Below, piece after piece: positions 56,429-64,000 of a stretch of DNA of 64,000 bases. The notes under the pieces are model-generated. The model did no database searches. It worked only from the letters and a program-made list of their open reading frames with translations, and was not told the origin of the DNA. Made by a program: the position numbers and the translations under genes. The stretch's first letter is position 1; the number at the start of each line of letters is the position of its first letter. Source of the DNA: Tsukamurella sputi (GTDB lineage Bacteria > Actinomycetota > Actinomycetes > Mycobacteriales > Mycobacteriaceae); NCBI RefSeq assembly GCF_007858445.1, contig NZ_VIGV01000002.1, forward strand, positions 682,001 through 746,000. The letters are read 5' to 3'.

Positions 56429-56887
56429 CTACAGGACCGCCATCGCCACGATCAGACCGAGCGCGACGTGCGATGCGGCGATCACCCGGGCCTGCGGCAG
56501 GAACAGGTCGGAGTACATGAGCTCGTCCATGTCGACGCCCGTCACCAGATCGAGGACGCGCACGCACACGACCTGCGCGACGATCCCGATGAAGCCGTAG
56601 ACCAGCGAGTACACGACGCCCGCCCACAGATCGCCGCCGCCGGCGTAGTTCGCGTAGATGGCCACGACGATGATGAAGGCCATCGAGAGCATGCCCGCGC
56701 CGGTGATGTAGGTGGCGTTCGGCTTGCCGGCCTTCACCAGGTCGCGGAGCTTGCCGGGCGTCGAGAGGTCCACGGCGTAGAAGCCGGCGATCATCAGCAC
56801 CAGGCCGACGAGGGCGTACAGGCAGATCGCGCCGATGCCCTTGCCCAGGGTGGCCAGCTGGGCGCCGGCGAGAAGCGTCGTGTTCAT
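56429..56887 (-). CDS. DUF350 membrane protein
   Basis: This 152-residue DUF350 protein has four hydrophobic segments (about 14-38, 63-83, 88-112, 130-152) and an [10 protein letters not shown] loop before the last. DUF350 proteins (E. coli YjfL type) pair with ATP-grasp enzymes of the glutathionylspermidine synthase-like family. Here its ATG overlaps that gene's stop (ATGA). The function is not established; membrane-stress or envelope-associated roles have been proposed for such modules. It lies 25 bases upstream of smc on the same strand. Confidence 0.85.
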   Translation of the reverse strand: MNTTLLAGAQLATLGKGIGAICLYALVGLVLMIAGFYAVDLSTPGKLRDLVKAGKPNATYITGAGMLSMAFIIVVAIYANYAGGGDLWAGVVYSLVYGFIGIVAQVVCVRVLDLVTGVDMDELMYSDLFLPQARVIAASHVALGLIVAMAVL

Positions 56888-58089
56888 GATGCGGTCGTGC
56901 CTTTCGGGGTGATGCGGTGCGGGATGAAGGCGGCACCGTCGTCGGTGATGAGGCCGGAGGTCTCACGGATGCCGATACCGGCGGACTCGTCGCCGACGAC
57001 CCAGGCGCCGATGACAGGACGGTAGCCGTCGAACTCGGGAAGCGGGTCGAACATCTGGTACACGTAACCCTCGGCGCCGTAGACGCCGCCGGTGGCGGTC
57101 TCCCGGCCCCCGTCCACGATCGTGAGGTTCGCGCCCTCGCGCCCGAGCTTGGGCTTCTTCACGTACTCAGTGAGGAAGCCGGGGCTGTCGATGAAGGCGG
57201 GCAACAGGTTCGGGTGGTCGGGGTACATCTCCCAGAGCACCGCGAGGATCGCCTTGTTGGAGAGGATCGTCTTCCACAGCGGCTCGACCCACGTGGTGGC
57301 GGGAATCGATTCCACGACCCGCTTGCCGAAATCGTCCTCGAGGATCCACTCCCACGGGTAGAGCTTGAACACCGAGTGGATCGGGGCGTCCTCGAGGTCG
57401 ACGAAGGTCTTCAGGTCGTGGTCCCAGCCGATGTCCTCGATGGGCAGGCCGACGGTGTCGAAGCCGGCCTCGGCGGCCGTCTCCTGCAGGTAGCCGGTGG
57501 TCACGTGGTCCTCGCCCGTCGCGTCGGCGCCCGACCAGGTGAAGTGCAGCTCGGACGGCGGGATGAGGTTGCGGATCTCGCCCCAGCGCGCCACGAGCGA
57601 CTCGTGCAGCGAGTTCCACTGGTCGTAGCCGCCCTCGTCCCAGGAGCGCTTGTCCGGCGCGGTGTCCTGGAACCAGTACCACTGCACCACAGCGGCTTCC
57701 AGCAGCGAGGTGGGCGTATCGGCGTTGTACTCGAGCAGCTTCGCGGGCCGCCGGCCGTCGTAGCGCAGGTCGAAGCGGCCGTAGACGTGCGGGTCCTGCC
57801 GCTTCCACGACTCCTCGATCGCGCCCCACGCCCACTCGGGGATGCCGAAATCGGCGTAGCGCTCGGTCAGGATGACGTTCTCCACGGCCTTGAGGCACAT
57901 GGAGTGCAGCACCTCGACCTGGGCCTCGAGCGAGAGCACCTCGTCCATGTCGAACTCGTAGAACACGGACTCGTCCCAGTAGTTCCGGCTGTCGCCGGCA
58001 CCGTCGCGCGCGGGCGTGCCGAACACCAGGCCCTGCGATTCGACGGTCCGCTGCCAGCCCTCGCGGGGCGTTCCCCGCATGCGCCGCAT
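56884..58089 (-). CDS. Glutathionylspermidine synthase-like ATP-grasp enzyme
   Basis: This 401-residue protein is of the preATP-grasp/ATP-grasp group related to the synthetase domain of E. coli Gsp and to YgiC/YjfC. Conserved patterns include F-D-L-R-Y-D-G-x-x-P-K-L-L-E-Y-N-A-D-T-P-T-S-L-L-E-A-A (about 105-132), W-x-P-L-W-K-T-I-L-S-N-K-A-I-L, and K-P-K-L-G-R-E-G-A-N near 315. It would form an amide bond between an amine and a carboxylate at ATP cost; the true substrate is unknown. It overlaps the YgiB-like gene upstream and the DUF350 gene downstream, forming a three-gene unit. Confidence 0.83.
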   Translation of the reverse strand: MRRMRGTPREGWQRTVESQGLVFGTPARDGAGDSRNYWDESVFYEFDMDEVLSLEAQVEVLHSMCLKAVENVILTERYADFGIPEWAWGAIEESWKRQDPHVYGRFDLRYDGRRPAKLLEYNADTPTSLLEAAVVQWYWFQDTAPDKRSWDEGGYDQWNSLHESLVARWGEIRNLIPPSELHFTWSGADATGEDHVTTGYLQETAAEAGFDTVGLPIEDIGWDHDLKTFVDLEDAPIHSVFKLYPWEWILEDDFGKRVVESIPATTWVEPLWKTILSNKAILAVLWEMYPDHPNLLPAFIDSPGFLTEYVKKPKLGREGANLTIVDGGRETATGGVYGAEGYVYQMFDPLPEFDGYRPVIGAWVVGDESAGIGIRETSGLITDDGAAFIPHRITPKGTTAS

Positions 58090-58949
58090 CAGGAGCCGCT
58101 CGATCCGGAGCCGCCCTTGGAGCCGCCGCCCTTGCTGCCGGTGCCGAGGCCGCCACGGTCGATGTTCTTGCCGCTCGATCCGCTGTTGCTGCCCGCGTTC
58201 GTATTCCCCGAGTTGCCGCTGCCGGAGCCGCTGCCCGAGCCCGTACCGCTCGAGCCCTTGCTCCCCGAGCCGGCGGCGGGCGGCGCGGGCTTGCCCGCCG
58301 CGTTCGTCTGTCCGTTGGACCCGAAGGACGTGGTCTTGGCCGGATCCACCGCGGCACCCGACGAGGTGCGGAACGCGGTGTTGACGGGACGGTCGTAGCT
58401 GCCGCCGGTGATGTGGCCGTTGTTGTAGGAACCGCCGTAGTTGTACCGGTAACTCATGCCGTTGAGGAAGATGAACCCGGTCACGGGGTTGTACGTGCCG
58501 CGCGAGCAGTAGTCGTCGGAGACCACCTGACCGCCGTCCACGGTGCAGTACGCGGTCTGCGTGTTCACATTCTGCGTACCGTTGTTGTCGGGGATCGCCG
58601 CGTACAACAGGGCGATCGTGCCCACGACGCCCACGCCCACGCCGGCACCGATCATCTGCTTGCGCCGCCGGCTCTTCTTCGCGGCCGCTGCGGCGGCCTC
58701 CGCCGCCTCGCGCTCCTCGTCCTCCGCGCGCTGCCGCTGCGCCCGCTGACGGGCACGGGCCTCCGCCACCGTCTCGGGGCGGGCAGTGGTGTTCTCGTCC
58801 TGCTCCCGGATCCGGCCGGGTCGCCGCGGCGGTTCGACGGTGTCGGGCAGATTCACCTGGGGCGGGAACCCGGGGACGGGCGGCAGATGGTTCGACTCCG
58901 GCCCGGGGATGTCGCCCGCGGGGCGGTTCTCAGGAACGGGTGGCTGCAT
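58089..58949 (-). CDS. Membrane-anchored YgiB-like protein with Gly/Ser tail
   Basis: This 286-residue protein has a Pro-rich cytoplasmic N-terminus and a charged helical segment (55-95, A-R-Q-R-A-Q-R-Q-R-A-E-D-E). One transmembrane helix (about 99-119) leads to an exported domain with two Cys (135, 148) and Y-R-Y-N-Y-G-G-S. The tail is almost pure Gly/Ser/Asn (about 228-286). The gene order beside DUF350 and a YgiC-like ATP-grasp gene, and the Gly/Ser-rich end, resemble the E. coli YgiB/YjfM partners. Sequence similarity beyond composition is not certain. GAGGAGAGG precedes the ATG at 58949, so this is the first gene of the unit. Confidence 0.68.
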   Translation of the reverse strand: MQPPVPENRPAGDIPGPESNHLPPVPGFPPQVNLPDTVEPPRRPGRIREQDENTTARPETVAEARARQRAQRQRAEDEEREAAEAAAAAAKKSRRRKQMIGAGVGVGVVGTIALLYAAIPDNNGTQNVNTQTAYCTVDGGQVVSDDYCSRGTYNPVTGFIFLNGMSYRYNYGGSYNNGHITGGSYDRPVNTAFRTSSGAAVDPAKTTSFGSNGQTNAAGKPAPPAAGSGSKGSSGTGSGSGSGSGNSGNTNAGSNSGSSGKNIDRGGLGTGSKGGGSKGGSGSSGS

Positions 58950-58952
58950 GCC

Positions 58953-59234
58953 TCACCTCTCCTCGAACGACGGGAGCCCGCCTCGTGCGGGCCCGAACAG
59001 TTCCACGACCAGATCGACCCTGCCCGGAGTGTCCCCCGACCACAGACGCTGCAGCAGAGTTTCGCATGCGGACCGGACACCCTCGACCACGACGCGCACG
59101 CGACCGTCGGGCTGGTTGGCAGCGTAACCGAGCAGGCCCAGCTCCAGGGCCTGCGTCTTCGTCCAATAGCGGAACCCGACTCCCTGCACCTGGCCGTGCA
59201 CCCACGCCGTCATCCGGGCCTCGTCATCGACCAC
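58953..59234 (-). CDS. acyP: Acylphosphatase
   Basis: This 93-residue acylphosphatase hydrolyses acyl-phosphates. The active-site loop G-Q-V-Q-G-V-G-F-R at about 14-22 contains the catalytic Arg. The expected Asn appears in Y-A-A-N-Q-P-D-G-R-V (about 37-46), where most enzymes have N-x-x-D-G. The GTG start lies 4 bases after the osmC-like stop. In M. tuberculosis acyP sits directly upstream of smc in this operon; here the three-gene DUF350 unit separates them. Confidence 0.9.
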   Translation of the reverse strand: MVDDEARMTAWVHGQVQGVGFRYWTKTQALELGLLGYAANQPDGRVRVVVEGVRSACETLLQRLWSGDTPGRVDLVVELFGPARGGLPSFEER

Positions 59235-59237
59235 CGA

Positions 59238-59675
59238 CTACTCCGAGGTGATCTCGAGATTGACCGTGGTTCCGGCCTTGAGCGTGCGGCCCACGGTGCA
59301 CACCTGATCGATCGCGCGCCGCGCGACGGTGATGAGCCGCTCGCGGCCGGCCTCGTCCAGCTCGGACAGGTCGAGCTCGAGGATCTCGTTGAGCTCGGGG
59401 TAGACCTCGTTCTCGCGGTCCGCATCGCCCGAGACGCGCACGGTGGCGTCGTAGTCGTCACCGAGCCGGCGCGCCAGGACGTGATCGGTGGACATCCCGC
59501 TGCACGCCGCGAGCGCGATCTTGAGCAGCTCACCGGGGGTGAATACGCCTTCCACATCCACGGAGCCCACCAGCACCTCGGCGCCGCGCGAGCTGCGCCC
59601 GGTGTAGCGGCGCACGCCGGTGCGCTCGACCCAGAGTTCGGTGGACGGTGCCTGCGCGGTGGTGTCGTCGGCCAT
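59238..59675 (-). CDS. OsmC/Ohr family protein (Rv2923c-like)
   Basis: This 145-residue OsmC-fold protein has a likely redox C near residue 69 in A-L-A-A-C-S-G-M-S-T-D. The second cysteine appears near 117 in I-D-Q-V-C-T-V-G-R-T-L. Members reduce organic hydroperoxides with two cysteines. Its place between mutM/rnc and acyP matches the conserved backbone. ATG 59675 has TAGATT 6 bases upstream. Confidence 0.85.
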   Translation of the reverse strand: MADDTTAQAPSTELWVERTGVRRYTGRSSRGAEVLVGSVDVEGVFTPGELLKIALAACSGMSTDHVLARRLGDDYDATVRVSGDADRENEVYPELNEILELDLSELDEAGRERLITVARRAIDQVCTVGRTLKAGTTVNLEITSE

Positions 59676-59681
59676 ATGTCC

Positions 59682-59687
59682 AATCTA
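59682..59687 (-). promoter_or_regulatory. -10 element for leaderless osmC-like gene
   Basis: Minus-strand TAGATT ends 6 bases before ATG 59675. Confidence 0.5.
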
Positions 59688-59755
59688 CGGCAGCATCGTC
59701 CGCCACCAGCGGCCAACCGGGCCGTGCTCCCGCGTCACGACGCCGGACGGGACGG

Positions 59756-59761
59756 TAGCGT
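59756..59761 (+). promoter_or_regulatory. -10 element for leaderless 59769 gene
   Basis: TAGCGT ends 7 bases before ATG 59769. The surrounding GGTAGCGTTG is repeated as GGTAACGTTG before the paralogue at 60316. Confidence 0.5.
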
Positions 59762-59768
59762 TGGAGGC

Positions 59769-60305
59769 ATGCGCGCGCGGTGGTGGTCGTTCCTCGGGAC
59801 GGTCATCGCGTACGCCGCGGCATCGGCGTGGGCCGCCGTCTCCGGCCCGGACCCCTTCCCCACCCACTTCGGCCTGTCCGGCCATCCGCTGACGTGGAGC
59901 CCACGGGGCGAGGCGGTAGTCGTGCACACGCTGATCGCCGCCGGGATCGCCGTCGTCTTCGCCGGCCTGGCGCTCGTCGCGCCCCGGATCCCGTCGTCAC
60001 TGATCAACACACCCCGCCGCGACTACTGGCTCTCCCCCGCACACCGTCCCCGCTTCGACGCGATCGTCTCCGGCTTCCTGCTGTGGACCGGCGGCCTGCT
60101 CCTACTGCAACGTGCGGCGACCGTCGTCGTGACGATCATCGACGCCGACGAGACCGCCGCGAAGTCGACGCTGCTCGTCCTGTTCCTCCTCGCGGTCGTG
60201 GGTTCCGTCGGGTACCTGCTCTGGTCGCTGTGGCACCCGCCCACGCGCTCCATGCCGACGCGGGGTGCCCACCCGGATCACCGCACCACTCGTTCGCGAC
60301 GGTAA
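59769..60305 (+). CDS. DUF1648/SdpI-like membrane protein (copy 1)
   Basis: This 178-residue protein has four hydrophobic segments: about 5-25, 56-78, 104-126 and 132-152. It has the DUF1648 pattern P-D-P-F-P-T-H-F-x-x-S-G near residue 26, found in SdpI-type immunity or stress proteins, and ends in a basic His/Arg tail. A close paralogue follows 10 bases downstream. In Bacillus, SdpI protects against a secreted killing peptide. No toxin gene is visible here, so the function is open. Confidence 0.75.
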   Translation: MRARWWSFLGTVIAYAAASAWAAVSGPDPFPTHFGLSGHPLTWSPRGEAVVVHTLIAAGIAVVFAGLALVAPRIPSSLINTPRRDYWLSPAHRPRFDAIVSGFLLWTGGLLLLQRAATVVVTIIDADETAAKSTLLVLFLLAVVGSVGYLLWSLWHPPTRSMPTRGAHPDHRTTRSRR

Positions 60306-60308
60306 CGT
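60303..60308 (+). promoter_or_regulatory. -10 element for leaderless 60316 gene
   Basis: TAACGT ends 7 bases before ATG 60316. Both spacing and sequence copy the element at 59756. Confidence 0.5.
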
Positions 60309-60315
60309 TGTAGCC

Positions 60316-60804
60316 ATGCGACCCCGCTGGTGGATCTTCCTCGGCGCACTTCTACTGTGCGGTGCCTCCCTCGCCTGGGCCGCGGTCTCCGGTCCCGACC
60401 CGTTCCCGACCCATTGGAACGTCTCCGGAGTCGGGGACGCATGGGCGCCCCGCGGCCGGGCACTGGCGATCGCCGCTGCCTCCACGGCCGGTGTCGCGGC
60501 ACTGTTCGCCGTCCTCGCCGCGTGCACGTCGGCCATCCCGGACCAGTTGATCAACCTTCCCGTCGGCTCCCGCGCCTACTGGCTCGACCCCGAGCATCGC
60601 CCACAGCTCGACGCCCAGCTGCAGCGCTTCCTGCTCACCATCGGCACCGGAGTGCTGCTCCTGCTCACCGTCACCGTCGTCGGAACCATCGTCAGCCCGG
60701 ACGGCAATCCGGTTCTGGCCGTGTCCATGTGGGTCTTCCTGGCGCTGGTCGTGCTCAGTGTCGGGCATCTGCTCTGGCGGCTCCTGCGTCCTCCGGCCCG
60801 GTAG
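60316..60804 (+). CDS. DUF1648/SdpI-like membrane protein (copy 2)
   Basis: This 162-residue paralogue of the 59769 protein starts M-R-P-R-W-W-I-F-L-G where copy 1 has M-R-A-R-W-W-S-F-L-G. Both continue to A-A-V-S-G-P-D-P-F-P-T-H. It has the same four hydrophobic segments and lacks the basic tail. The two genes and their upstream elements arose by tandem duplication. They divide the minus-strand backbone (mutM versus osmC) and lie next to arr on the same strand. Confidence 0.75.
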   Translation: MRPRWWIFLGALLLCGASLAWAAVSGPDPFPTHWNVSGVGDAWAPRGRALAIAAASTAGVAALFAVLAACTSAIPDQLINLPVGSRAYWLDPEHRPQLDAQLQRFLLTIGTGVLLLLTVTVVGTIVSPDGNPVLAVSMWVFLALVVLSVGHLLWRLLRPPAR

Positions 60805-60807
60805 TCT
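60802..60807 (+). promoter_or_regulatory. -10 element for leaderless arr
   Basis: TAGTCT lies at the end of the preceding gene and ends 6 bases before ATG 60814. Confidence 0.5.
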
Positions 60808-60813
60808 GGGCCG

Positions 60814-61236
60814 ATGAGCGCTGCATCGGAAACCGGCCCGTTCTTCCACGGCACGACCGCCGATCTTCACGTCGGTGACCTGCTCAGCGCGGGTTTCGTC
60901 TCGAACTACCGCCCCGACGTGGTGATGAACCACATCTACTTCACGGCCCTGCGCGACGGTGCCGGTCTCGCCGCGGAGCTCGCCGCGGAGCTCAAGTCCG
61001 ACGGTGCCGCACCTCGCGTCTACGAGGTCGAGCCGACGGGCCCCTTCGAGGACGATCCCAACGTCACGGACAAGAAGTTCCCCGGCAATCCCACGCGTTC
61101 CTACCGCAGCACCGAGCCGCTGCGCATCGTCGCCGAAGTGACCGACTGGACCCGGCTCACCCCCGAGGCCCTCCAGATGTGGCGCGACACCCTGATCTCG
61201 AAAGCCCCCACCGATCGCGGCGAGATCATCAACTGA
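60814..61236 (+). CDS. arr: Rifampin ADP-ribosyltransferase
   Basis: Arr transfers ADP-ribose from NAD+ to rifamycins and inactivates them. The 140 residues match the family length and show F-F-H-G-T-x-A-D-L (about 10-18), G-F-x-S-N-Y (27-32), H-I-Y-F-T-A-L-R-D-G-A-G-L-A-A-E-L-A (40-57), Y-E-V-E-P-T-G-P-F-E-D-D-P-N-V-T-D-K-K-F-P-G-N-P-T-x-S-Y-R and the late L-R-I-V. The gene is chromosomal, as in several mycobacteria, and has the host's G+C content. Expression in this strain and so resistance are not shown. Confidence 0.93.
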   Translation: MSAASETGPFFHGTTADLHVGDLLSAGFVSNYRPDVVMNHIYFTALRDGAGLAAELAAELKSDGAAPRVYEVEPTGPFEDDPNVTDKKFPGNPTRSYRSTEPLRIVAEVTDWTRLTPEALQMWRDTLISKAPTDRGEIIN

Positions 61237-61244
61237 TCCACCGC

Positions 61245-62105
61245 TCAGCGGCGCGGCACCGTCTGACAGGTCGGGCAGAAGTGCGAGCCCCGGTTCATGA
61301 AGGACTCGCGCCGCATGATCGTGCCGCAGCGGCGGCACGGCTCACCGTCACGCCCGTAGGCGTTGAGCGACCGCTCGAAGTAGCCGGACTGGCCGTTGAC
61401 GTTCACGTACAGCGAGTCGAAGCTGGTGCCGCCCTGATCCAGCGCACGCCGCATCACGGCGGTGGCGTCGTTGATCAGCCGGCCGAGAGCGGGCTTGGTG
61501 AGCGCGGAGGCGCGGCGCCGGCCGTGGACGCCGGAGAGCCACAGCGCCTCGTCGGCGTAGATGTTGCCGACGCCCGAGATCACGGTCTGATCGAGCAGCA
61601 CGCGCTTGATCTCGGTGTCCTTGCGCTTCATCCGGGCGATGACCGCATCGCGGTCGAACAAGGGGTCCAGGGGATCGCGTGCGATGTGCGCCACGGACGC
61701 GGGCACGAGCGCACCGTCGGCCTGCACGAGCGGGTCCACCGCCCACCCGCCGAAGGTGCGCTGATCGACGAACCGCAGGACGGCGCCGTCGGACAGCCCG
61801 GCTCGGATGCGCAGGTGCCGGTCATCGCCGGGCCCCACCAGCATCTGCCCGCTCATCCCCAGATGCACGACGATCGCCGCGTCCGCGGAGGCACCGCCGC
61901 GCGCGAGCGGCAGCCACAGGAACTTGCCGCGCCGCTCGGCGGATTCCACATCGGCACCGGTGATCTGGCCGATGAGATCCGCCTCACCGGCGACGTGCCG
62001 GCGCGCGGCGCGCGGATGCAGTACCTCGACGGAGGTGACGCCGCGGCCCACCAGGTGATCGACCAGACCGCGCCGGACGACTTCGACCTCGGGCAGCTCG
62101 GGCAT
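61245..62105 (-). CDS. mutM: Formamidopyrimidine-DNA glycosylase
   Basis: This bifunctional base-excision glycosylase/AP lyase removes oxidised purines. The 286 residues start M-P-E-L-P-E-V-E, with P2 nucleophile and E3, and K-x-P at about 60 (R-R-G-K-F-L-W). The H2TH domain has the [14 protein letters not shown] helix, and the C-terminal zinc finger C-R-R-C-x16-C-P-T-C is complete. It overlaps the rnc stop by one base (TGATG). Also called fpg. Confidence 0.96.
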   Translation of the reverse strand: MPELPEVEVVRRGLVDHLVGRGVTSVEVLHPRAARRHVAGEADLIGQITGADVESAERRGKFLWLPLARGGASADAAIVVHLGMSGQMLVGPGDDRHLRIRAGLSDGAVLRFVDQRTFGGWAVDPLVQADGALVPASVAHIARDPLDPLFDRDAVIARMKRKDTEIKRVLLDQTVISGVGNIYADEALWLSGVHGRRRASALTKPALGRLINDATAVMRRALDQGGTSFDSLYVNVNGQSGYFERSLNAYGRDGEPCRRCGTIMRRESFMNRGSHFCPTCQTVPRR

Positions 62106-62884
62106 CAGGCGGACTCGGGCGCCTGCTCGGCCCCGCCGTCCGCCGCATTATCGGCAGCAGATCCGGCGCCGCCCTCGTCCAGCGACTTCCAGGCGGCCGC
62201 GGCGGCCTTCTGCTCGGCCTCCTTCTTGGTGCGACCCACGCCCTCGCCGAGATCGCTCGAATCCACCACCGCGACGGCGGTGAACTCCTTGTCGTGATCC
62301 GGCCCCGTCGACGTGATGCGGTACGCCGGCGCGCCCAGGTCCCGCTCCGCGGTGAGCTCCTGCAGGGAGGTCTTCCAGTCGAGTCCCGCGCCCATCGACG
62401 ACGAGGTCGTGAGCAGCGGCAGGAACAACCGGAGGACCACCTCGCGGGCGGTGTCGATGCCGTGCTGGATGTGCACGGCGCCGAGCAGCGCCTCGGTGCC
62501 GTCGGCGAGGATCGAGTCCTTGTCGCGGCCGCCCGTCAGCTCCTCGCCGCGGCCGAGGTAGAGATGCGCGCCGAGGCCGCCCTCCCCCAGCCCACGGGCC
62601 ACGCGGGCCAGTGCGTGCATGTTGACGACGCTGGCACGGATCTTGGCGAGCTCGCCCTCCGGCTTGTCGGGATGCGTGGTGTAGAGCCACTCGGTCACCG
62701 AGATGCCCAGCACGCTGTCGCCGAGGAACTCCAGCCGCTCGTTGGTGGGCAGCCCGCCCGCCTCGTAGGCGTAGGAGCGGTGCGTGAGGGCCAGGGTGAG
62801 CAGTTCGTCGTCGAGTTCGACGCCCAGGGCTTCCAGCAGCGGAGCGCGGTCCGTGGCGGGCGGCGCGGGGAGGCGCTTGCTCAC
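62105..62884 (-). CDS. rnc: Ribonuclease III
   Basis: RNase III cleaves double-stranded RNA in rRNA and mRNA processing. The 259 residues contain the signature [13 protein letters not shown] (48-60) with the catalytic Glu and Asp. A second conserved site lies at E-A-L-L-G-A-V. A C-terminal double-stranded-RNA-binding domain (about 160-235) precedes an Ala/Glu-rich tail. The ATG overlaps the stop of yceD by 4 bases, and mutM is coupled downstream. Confidence 0.96.
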   Translation of the reverse strand: MSKRLPAPPATDRAPLLEALGVELDDELLTLALTHRSYAYEAGGLPTNERLEFLGDSVLGISVTEWLYTTHPDKPEGELAKIRASVVNMHALARVARGLGEGGLGAHLYLGRGEELTGGRDKDSILADGTEALLGAVHIQHGIDTAREVVLRLFLPLLTTSSSMGAGLDWKTSLQELTAERDLGAPAYRITSTGPDHDKEFTAVAVVDSSDLGEGVGRTKKEAEQKAAAAAWKSLDEGGAGSAADNAADGGAEQAPESA

Positions 62885-63459
62885 TTCTTGTCGGCCTCAC
62901 CCTCGGTGGCGAACTTCGCGAGTCCGGCCCAGCGGGGGTCGATCTGCTCGTGGTGGTGATCGGCGGGCAGGTCGGCCAGCTTCTCGCCGCAGCCCTGGCA
63001 CAGGCCCGGGCAGTCGTCGGAGCAGGTCGGATCGAGGGCCAGCTCCATGCCGATGGCGTCGATGATCGCCTGCTCGAGGTCGATCATGTCGTCCTCGATG
63101 CGGTACATCTCGTCGTCGTCCGTGGTCTTGGCCGTCTCGCTCTCCGGGTAGGCGTAGAGCTCCGTCAGGAAGACGTTGAGTGCGCCGGACAGCGGGTCGA
63201 GGCAGCGGGCGCACAGCCCGGCGGTGTTCGCGCTGACGGTGCCGGTCACGAGCACGCCCTCGGAGACGGCCTGGACCTGCAGGTCCAGGTCGACCTCCTC
63301 GCCGGGCTCGACGCCGATCAGGTCGACGCCGATGCGCTCGGGCGCGGCGACCGTGCGATGCACCTGCGCTGAGGTGCCCGGCCGTCGCCCGAAGGCACGG
63401 ACGTCGAGCACGTACGGCTTACCAGCCGGCTGGCGCACGGCGGCATTGGGTTCGTTCAC
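62881..63459 (-). CDS. yceD: YceD/DUF177 protein
   Basis: This 192-residue DUF177 protein is of the group linked to 23S rRNA maturation in other species. Cysteine pairs C-A-R-C (near 88) and [13 protein letters not shown] (near 145) suggest a zinc site. In many bacteria rpmF follows; here rnc follows directly, as in mycobacteria, overlapping by 4 bases. The start is GTG 63459, preceded by GAGG. Confidence 0.85.
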   Translation of the reverse strand: MNEPNAAVRQPAGKPYVLDVRAFGRRPGTSAQVHRTVAAPERIGVDLIGVEPGEEVDLDLQVQAVSEGVLVTGTVSANTAGLCARCLDPLSGALNVFLTELYAYPESETAKTTDDDEMYRIEDDMIDLEQAIIDAIGMELALDPTCSDDCPGLCQGCGEKLADLPADHHHEQIDPRWAGLAKFATEGEADKK

Positions 63460-63508
63460 AACAATCCTCGTCGAACTCGTCAGGTCAAGCCAAACACCCG
63501 ATTGTACG

Positions 63509-64000
63509 TCACGAGGCCCGATGCGCGTCCGCCCGTGATTCTGCGAACTCCTCGAGGTAGCCGTCAGTGGCGCCGTGATCGCTGTAGTCGTGCACGCCAG
63601 CGGCGGTGCGCAACTGCTGGCGGCCGCGGTTCACGGACCGCATGGTGGCGCCCAGCACCTCTTCGAACTGCGAGAGCTTGGTGTCGACGTACACGTCGCA
63701 CTCCCCGCGCAGGCGATCCGATTCGGCGTGCGCGGCGTCGATGATCCGGTCCGACTCGCCCTTGGCGGCGGCCACGACCTCGGTCTCGGCGACGAGACGT
63801 TCCTGCTCGGCGATGCCCTCGGCCACCGACCGCTGGTACGCGGCGTTGCCGTCGGCCACGAGTCGCTCGGCCTCGGCGCGGGCGCGGCCGGTGACGGCCT
63901 CGTACTCGCGCTGGGCACCGCGACGGATCCGCTCGTCCTCAGCGCGGGCTTCGGCGACCAGGCCGGTGGCGTGCTGATGGGCCTCCGCCACCATGCGGTC
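63509..64000 (-). CDS. DivIVA-like coiled-coil protein (5' end outside window)
   Basis: The visible 163 codons encode a continuous coiled coil (A-E-A-R-A-E-D-E-R-I-R-R, R-A-R-A-E-A-E-R-L-V-A-D) with a helical C-terminus near Y-S-D-H-G-A-T-D-G-Y-L-E-E-F. Frame continues to the window end, so the annotated ATG at 63994 is probably internal. The order rnc, yceD, coiled-coil protein matches Rv2925c-Rv2927c. Members are DivIVA/Wag31-related and may act in polar growth or membrane curvature sensing; for this one the role is unknown. Confidence 0.75.
   Translation of the reverse strand, partial: DRMVAEAHQHATGLVAEARAEDERIRRGAQREYEAVTGRARAEAERLVADGNAAYQRSVAEGIAEQERLVAETEVVAAAKGESDRIIDAAHAESDRLRGECDVYVDTKLSQFEEVLGATMRSVNRGRQQLRTAAGVHDYSDHGATDGYLEEFAESRADAHRAS

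Noticed and set aside
58095-58265. Gly/Ser-rich coding stretch as a DNA repeat or CRISPR-like array
   Set aside because: It is irregular low-complexity coding sequence of the YgiB-like protein without a constant repeat length or spacers.

Overview
The window is high-G+C actinobacterial chromosome, most likely from a mycolic-acid bacterium of the Mycobacteriales (Tsukamurella or a close relative is my best guess, by inference only). Supporting this are a gene backbone in the same order as the Rv2907c-Rv2927c stretch of Mycobacterium tuberculosis (recalled from memory), a pacL1-ctpC metal-efflux pair, an arr gene and many leaderless start codons. The backbone on the minus strand reads DivIVA-like, yceD/DUF177, rnc, mutM, osmC-like, acyP, smc, ftsY, amtB, glnB, glnD, ffh, amidohydrolase, rpsP, khpA, rimM. 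No rRNA, tRNA, transposase, integrase or CRISPR array was seen, and no gene-free stretch exceeds 300 bases (the largest are 1030-1277 and 2661-2924).

Layout. 1-1029: ribosome-maturation genes (rimM partial, khpA, rpsP). 1278-5240: glutamate decarboxylase, a membrane acyltransferase and an amidohydrolase. 5259-11003: SRP GTPase ffh and the nitrogen-control operon amtB-glnB-glnD, with GlnR-like boxes upstream. 11161-19215: a catabolic cluster inserted between amtB and ftsY. It holds an EntE-like acid ligase, a flavin hydroxylase of the CoA-thioester type, a TetR regulator, maleate isomerase, a VOC dioxygenase, two alpha/beta hydrolases and an unknown 81-aa protein; it probably opens an aromatic or N-heteroaromatic acid down to maleate and fumarate. 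19237-20724: ftsY.

20749-52810: a second, about 32 kb, accessory block between ftsY and smc. It contains a flavin monooxygenase; a five-gene secreted-protein, lipoprotein and ABC-exporter operon; a cobalamin-riboswitch operon; an LLM-class oxidoreductase and a GNAT; a NiCoT nickel transporter with a complete urease operon ureABCEFGD; pacL1-ctpC; a guanidine/urea-carboxylase-type operon (permease, UAAP1, UAAP2, carboxyltransferase-only subunit, allophanate hydrolase) with its TetR regulator; 6-phosphogluconate dehydrogenase; and a low-G+C defence island (DUF262 protein, HEPN RNase, C5 methyltransferase, PD-(D/E)XK endonuclease).

52819-64000: smc; a DUF350, ATP-grasp and YgiB-like membrane module; acyP; an OsmC-like peroxidase; two tandem DUF1648 membrane proteins; arr; mutM; rnc; yceD; and a partial DivIVA-like gene.

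Two themes connect the parts. The first is nitrogen acquisition: ammonium transport and PII signalling, nickel uptake plus urease, and a carboxylase/allophanate-hydrolase route probably for guanidine, all plausibly under GlnR or TetR control. The second is defence. The DUF262-HEPN pair beside a type II restriction-modification system is the best candidate for an under-described system, and the truncated carboxylase operon, the catabolic cluster and the DUF350-ATP-grasp module are the next most interesting.
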